From the NCBI GenBank assembly GCA_037349315.1, contig JBAIAC010000004.1, forward strand, positions 25,485,001 through 25,549,000: a stretch of 64,000 bases of DNA, written 5' to 3'. Shown piece by piece: positions 44,210 to 55,619 of this stretch; positions within the stretch are counted from its first letter, which is position 1, and each line of letters begins with the position of its first letter. The stretch is from Chelydra serpentina. Taxonomy: Eukaryota; Chordata; Testudines; Chelydridae. The notes beneath the pieces were generated by a model. It was not told the DNA's origin and ran no database searches. It was given only the letters and a program-made list of their open reading frames with translations. The position numbers and the translations under genes were made by a program.

Positions 44210-44620
44210 TAGAGAGATCCTGGAGAGTGGTGTGATATCAATGCCCTTCCACCCCCTACACACCCCGAGATCTTTCACAAGTGGTTCCCAGGTTTCTGTC
44301 CATCACCCCTATTCTTCAACATATATGCAAGACTGCTAGAAGATTAGAGAGGTGATCTGGACTGCCATGCCACTTATATGCAGATGACCCACAGCTCACT
44401 CTCTTTCTCTCTCTCTTTTACTTTACATCCAGACAATGTGGTTCTCTCTTTTCCTAAAGCATTGCTGTGTTAGGATCTTGGATAATGGCAAGTCAGCTGA
44501 GGCAGTGGTGATCTGCTTGCTGAAGTAACTAGGGAGTTTGGCAGGAATGGTGCTTTACATCCATTATTGAAGGAGATTTACTCAACCTTCATTAAGCAGG
44601 TTCATGGGTTATTAGTATGT
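44210..44620 (+). pseudogene. Decayed L2-like LINE reverse transcriptase
   Basis: One reading gives LPCHLYADDPQLTLFLSLS at about 44370-44425, the catalytic YADD motif with typical L2-type neighbours. A decayed motif-B area ('cctattcttcaacatatatg') lies upstream. Stops and frameshifts are frequent. Confidence 0.5.
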
Positions 44621-44666
44621 CTCAATCCCTGATAGCTCCTGGAATCCCCGGTGGCTTTGATAACTA

Positions 44667-45068
44667 GGGCAATGGCTACACTACGGAACTTACAGCAGTG
44701 TAGCTGCACCGCTGCTAGCACAGACGCTCTAAGACGATGGGATAGAGCTCTCCTGTTGACTGAATTACTCCAGCCGCCGTGAGCGGCAGCAGCTACGTCA
44801 TAGAATCATAGAATCATAGAATATCAGGGTTGGAAGGGACCTTAGTAGGTCATCTAGTCCAACCCCCTGCTCAAAGCAGGACCAGTCCCCAATTTTTGCC
44901 CCAGATCCCCAAATGGCCCCCTCAAGGATTGAACTCACAACCCTGGGTTTAGCAGGCCAACGCTCAAACCACTGAGCTATCCCTCCCCCACGTCGATAGG
45001 AGAAGCTCTCCCGCCAACATAGCGCTGTCCACACCAGTGCTTTGATCGGTGTAACTTATGTCGCTCAG
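44667..45068. mobile_element. Harbinger-like MITE, split by a SINE
   Basis: Starts GGGCAATGGCTACACTAC, resembling the autonomous Harbinger end GGGTACGTCTACACTAC. The interior has 'gatagagctctcctgttgac' and, after the SINE, 'ggagaagctctcccgccaac', which pair imperfectly. The right terminus is missing or degenerate near 45068. Confidence 0.6.
44800..44989 (-). mobile_element. tRNA-derived SINE with CR1 tail
   Basis: Complete on the minus strand, from GGGGGAGGGATAGCTCAGTG to a tail of ATTCTATGAT repeats. ACGTC flanks it at 44795-44799 and 44990-44994 as an exact target duplication. It lies within the MITE at 44667-45068. Confidence 0.93.
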
Positions 45069-45329
45069 TGGCCCGTGAACACCTGTGCAGTTACAAGACA
45101 AAAAGAGGGGGGTAGTGGGTTACAGATTGTTATAATAACCCGTAAATCCAATGTCTCTGGACAGTCCAGGATTTTTAGTGTGTAGCAGAGCAATGAATTT
45201 AAGCTCCCAGGTTTATGGAGGAGATGGTACGATGGGCAATTAATTGATCTTTGACTATCAGCTGTAAATATGCCTAATGGCCAATGATGGGATGTTAGAT
45301 GGGGTGGGATCTGAGTTACTACAGAGAAT

Positions 45330-45652
45330 TTTTTCCTGGGTGTCTGGCTGGTGAGTCTTGCCCACATGCTCAGGGTTCGGCTGATCGCCATATTTGGGGT
45401 CGGGAAGGAATTTTCCTCCAGGGTAGATCGGCAGAGGCCCTGGAGGTTTTTTGCCTTCCTCTGCAGCATGGGGCACGGGTCACTTACTGGAGGATTCTCT
45501 GCATCTTGAAGTCTTTAAACCATGATTTGAGGACTTCAATAGCTCAGACATAGGTTAGAGGTTTATTGGAATGGGTGGGTGAGATTCTGTGGCCTGCGTT
45601 GTGCAGGACTAGATGATCATAATGGTCCCTTTTGACCTTAAAGTCTATGAGT
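45330..45652 (+). repeat. Older CR1-type LINE 3' UTR
   Basis: Contains 'cgggaaggaattttcctcca', 'tggaatgggtgggtgagatt' and 'ggactagatgatcataatgg', ending 'cttaaagtctatgag', typical of an older CR1 subfamily tail. No ORF2 residues recognisable. Confidence 0.6.
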
Positions 45653-45939
45653 CTTTTGAAAGTGTTGTGCAGGTTTCCTTTGAGGATGAAGGCTGATAGG
45701 TCAAATAAAGAGTGATCGCTTTGTGAAAAGAGTTCACACACAGGTGAGATGGTGTTTTTTTGTCTTTTATCATTTTCCTGTGTGAGTTTTCTGTAACCCA
45801 CAAAACTCCTCTTTTTGTCCTATGACAGCAGAGGTGTTAACAGGCCCCTCTACCTTGGATGGGCCCTTACAATATGTGCTAACTACTTATGCTAAACAAT
45901 TTGTTCCACCTTACATTTTACTGTAATGCTGGGAGTACC

Positions 45940-46085
45940 TTTCCCAGATCTGTAGAAGAACTCTGTGTGGCTCGAAAGCTTGTCTCTCTCACCAACAGAA
46001 GTTGGTCCAATAAAAGATATCACCTCACTTACCTTGTCTATCTAATATCCTGAGACCAACATGGCTACAACTACACTGCTTACAA
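45940..46085 (+). repeat. Recurrent amniote repeat fragment, family unknown
   Basis: Contains 'ctcgaaagcttgtctctctc', 'accaacagaagttggtccaa', 'taaaagatatcacctcact'. I recognise the wording as a common interspersed repeat in turtles but cannot classify it. Confidence 0.45.
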
Positions 46086-46089
46086 CCTT

Positions 46090-49000
46090 GCTACAGTAAT
46101 TCATGCATTTGTGATTTCCATGCTGGATTGCTCAGCTAGAGCTAGCATGCCACTGAGAAGCAAAGTCTGGAAAGTAACTGAAACACTTCTCTTATGGATT
46201 ATATTTACTGAGGGACAACCTATCCTAAATTTTCAATTATTGAGGAACAATCTACACCCATTGCTATATTTGCTTTCCACAAGCTTCTCATAGTATAACT
46301 TTTTATAAATGATGTATCTGAATATTTGGATGCTAATATTTAAACTGTATCATAAAATTTATTAACCTTAATTTGTGATAGTGCAGATCATGTACTATAT
46401 GTATTTTATGACTTTTTAACCCAAATTGTACTTTTGGATAATTTAAGCAATATACCCAGATGTATAGAAACTCGTTCTTTAACTTGTGTATTAGATATTT
46501 TTAACATTAGCTATAATAAAAAACATTTAATCTGAAGACCACTCAGAAGCCTTAGTTAGTAGGCAAAGAATGTGGTAGCCCCATTGCTTACTGATGTTGT
46601 CTCTACATTAGTAGCTGGTCTATACATTCCACTGGGTTCCTGTTGACTTCTAGGAGCCTATCTACTTATTAAATATTGATATTTAAATCTTATTTTCTAT
46701 ATGGTGTGGCCCCTTGTTCCTCTAGAAAGGAGCCCCATGCAGGCCTGGGTTGAGGGACAAGTTGGGTGTTTTTGCTTACAGTCCCTAGATATGAACAAGA
46801 TTTGACAGATGCTTTTTTCAGGGCAGGGCCCTCAACACTGATATTCACTTCTGCTATTTCAAAAGAGGCCAAATTTCACTTGGATTTTGCCAGGGAGTTT
46901 CAGAGCGGTTTATTTATAATCTCATATATTATGTCAGGAGTTTACATTTTAGCTAAAAAAAATTTGCACTCAGAGGAAACAGAGCTAGGTGAATTTTTAA
47001 AATGATATAAATAAATCAATTTGAATACAGAATTATGTTTCAGTTCCTGTGATAATCTTTTTGTAATCAGACTCTGTTCTATTAAAGAACCATTGCATTC
47101 CACCCAGAAAATGGCCAAATTACAGTGAAGTCTGATAAAGTTTGTAAACTATATATATTCCAAAGAGCTTTGGGGTTCTCCAGGCTGGAAAGTGCAAGAT
47201 ACTACAATAAGAGGCACATGAGAAAAATGAGAATACGATAGCAAGGAATTATTTAAGAATACAAGGATTTGAAACAGATCCTTAATGTTGCATATGGACT
47301 TGTTACCAAACTATTGTTCATGTAAATGTGAAGAATAGGGTATTATGTAAAATGCATATGAAAATTCAAAGGAGGTAGGAAATTCACAGTCTGTTTAATG
47401 CATATAAATATAAAAAAATGGTGATTCACAGCCTCTGAGAGCATGTCATTAACTGATATTATCATCTGGTTTTTAACTATAATTCTAAAGATGATACATG
47501 TATTCCCTGCCTACTGTACAATCTCATACAAAAGATATGTCATCTATGATTGATATTGTTCTGTAAGGGAATCCATGTTGGGCATTACTGCAGAATAGAT
47601 AATTACTTGAGCTGTTCAGTGTGGGCACATATGTTTCTCTGAAATCTTGAGAGGCAAAGGGACAACTCATATTTGTACCCGTCACTCAGATTTGCTTAAG
47701 ACTGACCTTAGTTTGACCTGGAAATATAAAGGCCTAATTGAAGAGCTAAATAAGAGTTTCAATAAGCCCACAAGACCTATGAAGCCTTGCAAGAAATAAA
47801 AGCAAACTTATAAAATTACACTTAATCACTATTGGCAATTATTCAGTGTATGAGCAAATGTTCCTGGGTTATATCTAGACAGGAAATCACCTCACCATAT
47901 TATTTGTAGGATTCTGCATACATGAAAAACTCTCATCACTGATCTTAATTAGTCCCATAAGTATTGAAGGTCAGTTACTAAGTAGAAAGTGTTGATAAAA
48001 GGAGCATTAAGTTCTGGCAGAATCCACCTTACTAGGATTCAGAAGATAATGGAAAACCACTTACCAGTATTATTCTCATGGTATAAACAGGATCAGATGC
48101 TTAAGGTTAATTTATATAGCAGCTTTTCATCCTGAAGGATACCAGAGTATTTTACACACTTTACCAATGGATTTACAAACTGTCGACTGGATCCAATACC
48201 CATTGAGTCTTACCATTGACTTCAATGGGTGTTTGAAGCAGGAATTAGTCCATGAACCACTTAAATGTATGCCTCGTTGTCTTCATTCTCATGGGAAGTG
48301 TAGCTGAGCTAATTTATAATTCCATGACAGTTTTGCAAGTCTGGTGTGACAAAGCAGAGAAATTGCCCGCCAGCATGGCAAGGGATGAAGCCTAGTTAGC
48401 CCAGCCCCATTATACCGGTGGCCAGTGCCAGGCCTGGAGGTGGGGAGAAAGGGAGAGAGCCTGGGTCAGTTCAGGTCTGTTTGCTTGCTGTCTGCCCTGG
48501 CTAGGGGGCTGGCTAAAGACTGCTAAACTGCTCTGTCCTTCCAGAGGGCTAGACCCTGACTGTGGTTCCTGTCTGCCTAAGTGAGGGAGCTTGGGTTATA
48601 GACGGCTGGTTACCCGCTTCTGTCCCAGGGCCCTAGACCATTCTAGAATCCTATACCTTGCTAATCCCCTGCCAATTGACTCTTAATAGCCAGGTGGCGG
48701 AGTTAGGCAGAGTGGCCTCCCTCCGAGACTGACCAGGAGGAACCAGCCACTACAGGGACTTAGTTTTTAGTTTTGTTTTCCTTGTGTATAAAGAGAAAGC
48801 TATGTAGTCTTGCTGAAATGCTGTAAAGCTTTTTGCCTGTTCGTTTTAAATGGCAGTTAGGAATAATTCTCTAAAAATTCCCTGTATGTAACCTACACTT
48901 GAACCTCCTTTCTTCCTACAACAAAAGGATTTGAATTTTAATATATATATTCTGAATGTACAAAGTAATGGCAAAAGAAAAACAAGTGTAAATAAATAAT

Positions 49001-49832
49001 CATAGGATGGAATATGACATGAAAGAGTAAAGTACTTCCAGGCTCATTAATAATGAAATGTACAAAAATAAACAAGAGCAAAACTAATATAAAGAACCCA
49101 GAAAGGTCATGCAATTTAACATTCATTTATTTACGTGATTAAACAAATATGTGGAATAAGTAATAGTAAACATGCATTCCACTACCATGGTATTCGGGCC
49201 TTTCAATTTCTACGAGGCTACCATGCCAAATCACTGGAAGAATATTTTGTTATGGGGATTATTTCTTTATGTGGCACTGAAAAACCTAGCTATTATTATT
49301 CTATAGTACATACGTGTTTGTGGCCCACTTTCCAATTGATTTATGACTACCTGAAAATCAGGTCTTGGTGCATGAAAAATATAATAATCTGATATAAATA
49401 TAATAACCCTATTCTTATAGGTATCTGGGAGATTAAAAATATAACCTATTCCTTCAGGACTAAATTCTGCCACCTTGACATTAAGCTATTAATCAACATA
49501 AGTAAGCTTGTCAGAATCTGACCCTCAATATATGATCTTTGGAAAGTATCTAGTATCAAGTCTACACTGGAGGACATTAGTTATTGCAAGACGTAGGAGC
49601 ATTGCCTATTGTCCATGTACTCCAGCATCCTGTTTCTGACAGTGGCCAGCACCAGTTGCATCAGAGAACCATGCAAGAAAGCTCACATTAGGCATATGTG
49701 GGATAATCTGTTCCCCACATTAGATTTCCTCCTAATTTCTAATATTTAGTGATCAGATTAGTATGAGGTTTAAGATCTCTTAGGTTTAACATCTCTTCCA
49801 AAATTTGTTAGCATTAACTATTATAACTGTGG
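46090..49832. other. No gene; possible LTR fragment at about 48350-48765
   Basis: AT-rich and mostly unrecognised. At 48350 'tgtgacaaagcagag' opens a GC-richer block of about 415 bp that resembles LTR sequence but lacks a clear end. A diverged relative of the repeat at 11006 may lie near 49615-49690 ('ctgacagtggccagcaccag'). Confidence 0.4.
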
Positions 49833-49837
49833 CAGTG

Positions 49838-50171
49838 CCGGATTAAAGAATTTTGTGGCCCTATGTACTATGGCAATGGGGACCACCCCCATCATTTCTG
49901 CTCCGAGGGGGTGGAAGGTCCCAGGGGGAGGGTTATTGAAAAGTGAGCCCACCCCACACTCATCCTGCAGCAGCTCTTGTCCTGCGGGCCTTGCAGGGCT
50001 ACCCACTCCAGCCAGTTACCCCTTGCCACAGCATGCAGGCAGGGCCCTCTCCAGATGACGACCTGCCCTCTTCCTGTCCCAGAGTCGTTTTGGGGGGGTG
50101 AGGGAGAGTGTTCCCCCACTTATTGCGGGGCCTGTGCAAGCGCACCGAGTGCCCATCCATTAATCTGGATA
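49838..50171. mobile_element. Possible hAT-like non-autonomous element
   Basis: Left 'cagtgccggattaaagaatt' and right 'ccattaatctggatattc' give an imperfect inverted pairing (GCCGGATTAA / TTAATCTGG). GC-rich interior; no target duplication seen. Confidence 0.35.
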
Positions 50172-51611
50172 TTCTTGTTACCCAAATAAATGTCCACACC
50201 CTTTTGGAATCTCGCCAAGACCATCACTGCTCATAGATGAGCCTCCCTTACTTTGCCCTTAGTCCAGAATGAGATTTTTAAAGGGAACTAAGGGATTTAG
50301 ATGCCCAAACCCATGGAAATGTCTGGCCCTAATTCTATAATATTAAAGTCTTCAAGACAGGTAGATTACATATCTGGATGATCTCAGCATGGAATTAGGA
50401 AAATTATGACATCGCTGCTCACAAATATATAGCCTAGTGACTTCACTCGATGTCACTGAATTACACCAGGAATGAATTTGGCCCGGTATCTAATATTGTG
50501 TCAGGGGTGCATTTCCCCTTATAAAGCTCATTTTTCAGGAGTTTACAGCCTGCCAATAAAAGTCCTGTCTGGGCTAAAAGTTCTAAAACATGGGATGTAA
50601 GGATGTCAGCAGAGAGCAGGATGATTTCTGTGCGCAAATGTAGTACATATCTTAAGGCACAATCTTCTTCCCTTTGAAGTCAGTGCAGAACTCCTCTTGA
50701 TTTCAATGTGGCCGGAACAAGCCTAGGTATAATGAAATTAAGAAATACACATATTTTGGAATTTTTTTAAGCTTATGTACAGTAACTCAAAATGAGGTGT
50801 GATATAACAATGAAATTTATTACGTGGTAACACAGTCTAGCAGTGGGGTTTTTTGTTTGTTTTTTGCATAGAAAGAATCAGCCCTTGGCCATGCACAGTA
50901 GATTTGCCTTGCAATTGTTTCTCTGGGGGTTGTAGCATGCAACCTAAGTAGTATTCCTTTCCTCAGTGTGAGCACGTAGGTCCCATTAATGTGAATAAGA
51001 ACTATGCACAAGCATAAGGGAGGACTAAACCACTCAGTCTGCATCTTTAGTAGCTAGATTAACCCAATAGACTGCAGTGGTGCTAGGGAACTCGTTATGG
51101 TATATCAGATCAATAATCAATTATAAACTAACTTCATGCCAGTCACTAGATAGCTCAAGGGACTAATAATAGGATGTTCTGCCACTAATTAGCATGCAGG
51201 GCAGGTTAGTAGTGACCAAAAGGTGTACCTATGTGAAACGAGTTGGTGGTCCAAGTTCCATTTCCAACAACCGTCACAACTGTAAACAGACACCTATAAA
51301 AGACTGTAGAATATACATTAGTAACTAGTACCTTGAGTGCCAGTAAAGTAAAAGATCCATTACCAAAATAAGCTTCCAGTGCTTTATAAACAAAAAAGAA
51401 ATAGGTTTCTCTGTCCAAGGTTTTCTATAAAAATTATTAACATTTTTATCTAATAAACTGGAATATGTTTAATGAAACTACAGCTGCCTCTAACAGGCAT
51501 AGTTCAGTAAAACTTCTATGTTTAGTTTCTGCACGACAGACATGTGCACAATGTCCCAGAAGCCAATATTGGCAATGAGGTGTTGGACCTCAGAGGATCC
51601 GACACTTCTAA
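50172..51611. other. No gene or repeat recognised
   Basis: Nothing identified beyond a short MITE-like word near 50330. Confidence 0.45.
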
Positions 51612-51797
51612 AGTATAATATGCACAGTACACATCCGGTTATTCAAATGGCCTGGGAGACAGCTGAAACTTTCAGATAATCGTGTGTTCGTATAAACAGA
51701 AGTGACAAGCTACCTTAGGGATACATGCGGGGTATGCTGTGAATTCAGATAAGTAGGGTTTTTGGATAAAGGGAATTTGGATAACTGGAATTATACT
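51612..51797. mobile_element. Tigger/pogo-like MITE
   Basis: Left end 'agtataatatgcacagtaca' with 'ccggttattcaaatgg', and right end 'ggataactggaattatact', are imperfect reverse complements with the 'ccgaTTATCCaaat' flavour of pogo/Tigger ends. Confidence 0.5.
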
Positions 51798-52277
51798 GTA
51801 GAACTGTAATTCATAGCTAGGTTCTAGAACCAGTGAAGTCAATGGCAAATTTGCCTATGGAAGGACTGAACAAGGACAAGATTTGGCTTACAGACTCCAG
51901 TGAGACTTATGGGTGCTCTTTTATCTCACATAATCAGGTCCTAAAAGGTATTTAATCTTATTATGGTAACATCTGATACATTCAGCTACATGCCCCCCAA
52001 CCCCTTCTAATCTATCCAGTATATATTTCTAAAACTGGAATGATCTACAACACAGATACATACAAATGGAAGTATGTAGATTTTAAATGTATATGTCAGT
52101 GGTGAACTTCAATATGGATGAACACTTACTCACACGAATGCTCCCATTGAACCCAATGTGTCTACTCACCTGAATAAGTGCTTACCAGGTGAGTAAAGAC
52201 TCCACAATCTGGACCTGTGTGTGTATATGCATTGCTGAGGAGATATTACCCTGATAAGATTAATGCAAACTAATTTG

Positions 52278-52640
52278 TAGGGATGGTCAGGAATTTTCCA
52301 TCAGAATGATTTTCTGATGGAAAATTGCTTTTTACCAAAATCTTGTTGTTGTTGTTGTTGTTGTTGTTGTTCAGGGGCGGGTGGGGGGAGGGTTACAGGA
52401 AAATTTCAATAGTGTAAAAAAAATTGATTTGTCCATCTGGGGAAAATCAAAATGACAAGAAAGTGAAATTGACAAGAACCTTCCAGGCAGGCTCCTGACA
52501 AGCCAAATAAAGCATTTCCCCTGAAATGCCTTCCCACAAAAAAAACCCTGTATTTTTATCCCAATTTGGGATGAATTTTTTTTCCCAAAAATGTGAAATT
52601 TTTGGCAGCAAGGGATTTCCATTTTCCAGCCAACTCTAAC
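52278..52640. repeat. Dispersed GAAAATTTTC-type low-complexity element with (TTG)n
   Basis: Starts 'gtagggatggtcaggaattt' and ends 'cattttccagccaactctaa'. A (TTG)n run of about nine and a half units occupies 52343-52371. Related to the copies at 18370, 22640 and 38005. Confidence 0.55.
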
Positions 52641-54003
52641 TGTTAGTGCGTAAGTCTATGGGCCAAACCCATAGTACTCACTCAGGCAAAGCTCCTATAG
52701 AATTAAGGGAATATTGCTCATACACAAACATATTAGCATGAAAGTACTGTGTATTATATGTACAACTGACACTTCCAAAATCCAGCACCACATTATCAGA
52801 GTAGCATCTGACACGTGTTTGTAAATATATGCAATACTCAAGGAAGAGGCCATTTTAATTTTTTTGTTTCCATTAAACTGCCTCCCTCTCCTCCTTTTCT
52901 CTTTGTAACAGAGATCAGCCCTTCTACAAGGGAATCTAGACAGATTCTTGGCATTTTTTAATACAGAAAAGGTGCCATCATTTCATGCCTCTACAAACAC
53001 ACAGTGGGAGCAATCAAGAGAAAAAGAAATTAAAATCTAATTCTGCTATTTATTTTCCTCATTTATTTTATCAGTCATCCCACTGTCACACTGAATAATA
53101 ATCAACAAGACTTGATGCACACACACTTAGCATATGGCAGATATCTTTGTGGGAATCCAGAGAAGGCTGCAAAGCTAAGTCAAATACTGGTATCTTAGGA
53201 GTGATGGGTTTAATTTGAGCCAAACATGTCTCTGGTATTAACATTTCTGTTCAAGGAACTACCCAATTAGAAGTTTACGCTGCAAGGATGAAGAGTCAAG
53301 CAAACGTTATCTAAGTGATCACGTCATCATAGGGAAAAAAATCTTCAAAATACTACCACCATAGACAGCTGCTGATACTTGCCATGTAGAGTAGACAACA
53401 TGTCTACAGTGAGGTATGAAATTATCACAGAAGTACTGCGGCAGACTATTGATATTTATTACTCATAAAGTCTAACTGCAATTATATTATTCTGTACCAT
53501 TCCACATTTAGTGGCTCAGAGCTGGCATTAGGGCCTATGATGACTGCTTTGATGGAATTCCATTTAAGTCTCAAAAATGTTGTGAAACTGATTCATAATG
53601 TTTAACATGAAATTCAACATCAAAGCAAAATACAACATTTGGTTTTCTTCTGAGACCCTCTCTTCTAAGGAAAATAATCCAAGAAGCGTTAGCCCTAATG
53701 ACTCTTAAAAGCCTTCAGAAATTTTGTAACAATTACCAAGTGGGTGAAACCGGTATGAAACTTTACAAAAACTCGCTGATGAGTAATGTCTGGAAAACTT
53801 ACAGGATGTAAATGCAAGCTACAATTGTAATTTGTGTGATGCATGTCTGGAGGAAAGACAATTCAACTCTTTAATTTTGTGAAGCAGAAATATGCACTCA
53901 GCAAGGAGCATTATTTCAGTGAACACCAAAAATTATGGAAGTGGCAAAAGTAGGTTGTCTCTAATAGTACCTCACTTGGGGGTAAAATGTTCCTAAGCAC
54001 CAA
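52641..54003. other. No gene or repeat recognised
   Basis: AT-rich, unrecognised. Confidence 0.45.
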
Positions 54004-54004
54004 A

Positions 54005-54142
54005 GAGCCAGATTTTCTGAGGTATCCAGGCTCCTAAAGATGCAGATTGTCACCTAGTGGGATTTTCCAAGTGCCCATGCACCTAACTCCCATTAAAATC
54101 AATATGAGTGAGGCACCTAAACGCTTTTGCAAATCTGGCCCC
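54005..54142. repeat. Self-complementary MITE-like repeat
   Basis: Left 'gagccagattttctgaggta' and right 'cttttgcaaatctggcccca' pair. Centre 'cacctaactcccattaaaat' with 'gtgaggcacctaa'. Confidence 0.6.
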
Positions 54143-54639
54143 AAGTGTCTATTTGATGGAGCAAAAGTGTCCAGTGTCTAGAAAGCCACCAAGGAAGGTT
54201 TTGTGGCAAGGAAATATTGTCTATGTCATTAAGGTTCCTAAATACATTTTAGACTCTTTGAGCTGATACACAAAACAGAGTGGTTTGTAGGGGAAATTTT
54301 GCTTCTTCACTTCTGCATATGCTTTTCTTCTGGCAGAGGGAAAGAATTACAATGTCTAAAAGGGGAGTTATAAATTCTAGTACAGGGCTAAATACAGTGT
54401 GCACGTAAATCTGGCAACTGTGAAGTGTTGTTAGATAGATAAACGTACAAGTTTTTTTAGCTGGCCGTGTATCAATGCAAGCTTCCCCATACCCTCTTCC
54501 TCCTGTCAGTTTGCTAGTGTTTTTGCCAGTAGAGGAAAACTGAGATTATTACTTGAAATATAGCTACATAAAAGTAATTCTACCAGCCAAAAGACTCTGC
54601 CTTAGCCTTTTTGTGGGCTTATGACAATATACTCCCATA

Positions 54640-54832
54640 TATATCCCATTTGTCCCTAGCCTCTGTTTGCCAGAAGCTAGGAATGGGCAACAGGGCATGG
54701 ATCAATTGATGATTACCTGTTCTGTTCATTCCCTCTGGGGCACCTGGCAGTGGCCACTGTCGGAAGACAGGATACTGGGCTAGATGCACCTTTGGTCTGA
54801 CCCAGTATGGCCGTTCTTATGTTCTTACAAAC
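54640..54832 (-). repeat. Unclassified interspersed repeat (same family as 11006-11373)
   Basis: On the minus strand: 'aagaacggccatactgggtc', 'agaccaaaggtgcatctag', 'cgacagtggccactgccagg', 'agaacaggtaatcatcaat'. Unlike the 11006 copy it contains no SINE, so it is the reference for the empty site. Confidence 0.75.
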
Positions 54833-55330
54833 CTCCACATTATCCAAATCCCTTCCTTCTCCCTGCCCCCAAAACAACTCCCTGTCTGCAATCTCCCAGT
54901 TAGCCACTCTGCCCAGGTGCCAGCATACAATCCCCTAGTGCAACCCCCTGCAGCCACTTGCATGCACATTCCCTCCCCTGATCCTCTTGCCTCCTCCCCA
55001 CCCCTCTGACATGGACTTTCTCTTCACTTTGTTGGTGTTGTAGTTCTGGCCTGTGTTAAGCAGCACCGAGGTGCCCAGCTCCCTCTTCAGCATGGACAGT
55101 GGTGGGCATATGCATGCCAAGCTGAGCAGCTGCAGGAAGAGCCTAGGAGCTAAGTAGTCTTCTGCCTTGCCTTTCCTATGCATGCATAGTGAAAAAAGCA
55201 AAGGCTATACCCTGTCCAACTGTTTCTGACTGCAAGGGGAAGCACTAGGGGGGACTGGGGTGAGAGGCTGCCCTCTCAATTATCCAAACTCCTGATTGTC
55301 TGAATAAAATCTGTGCCCCCCATGTTATTA
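54833..55330. mobile_element. Possible Tigger/pogo-like MITE
   Basis: 'acattatccaaatccc' at the left and 'caattatccaaactcctgat' towards the right resemble pogo-type 'TTATCC' end repeats, but the edges are not defined. Confidence 0.3.
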
Positions 55331-55339
55331 GATGAATGG

Positions 55340-55480
55340 GAGTATGCTGTATTTGTATTGCAACGGCACCTGGGACCCTGAAGTCATGGACCAGGACACC
55401 TTTGTGCTAGGTGCTGCACAAACACAAAACAAAAAGTTGATCCTTGCACTAAAGAGATTACAATATAAATCTAACTACAG
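55340..55480 (-). repeat. L2/MIR-type repeat
   Basis: Contains 'catggaccaggacacctttg', 'tgctaggtgctgcacaaaca' and 'aaagagattacaat', in the same order as other L2-tail reverse complements. Confidence 0.5.
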
Positions 55481-55619
55481 ACACGGTTACATCCTACATC
55501 CAAGCCACCGATTGGCTACAATGCAGTGTCCACATCTGACTCTTACTTCTTATTGGAAGCTTCCATCATTGAATTCTACCCTGCACATCATTCCACTCCC
55601 ACAGTTTCCATAGGTCATT

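Noticed and set aside
52343..52371. (TTG)n run and other short microsatellites as CRISPR-like arrays
   Set aside because: They are simple repeats without spacers, and the window is eukaryotic.
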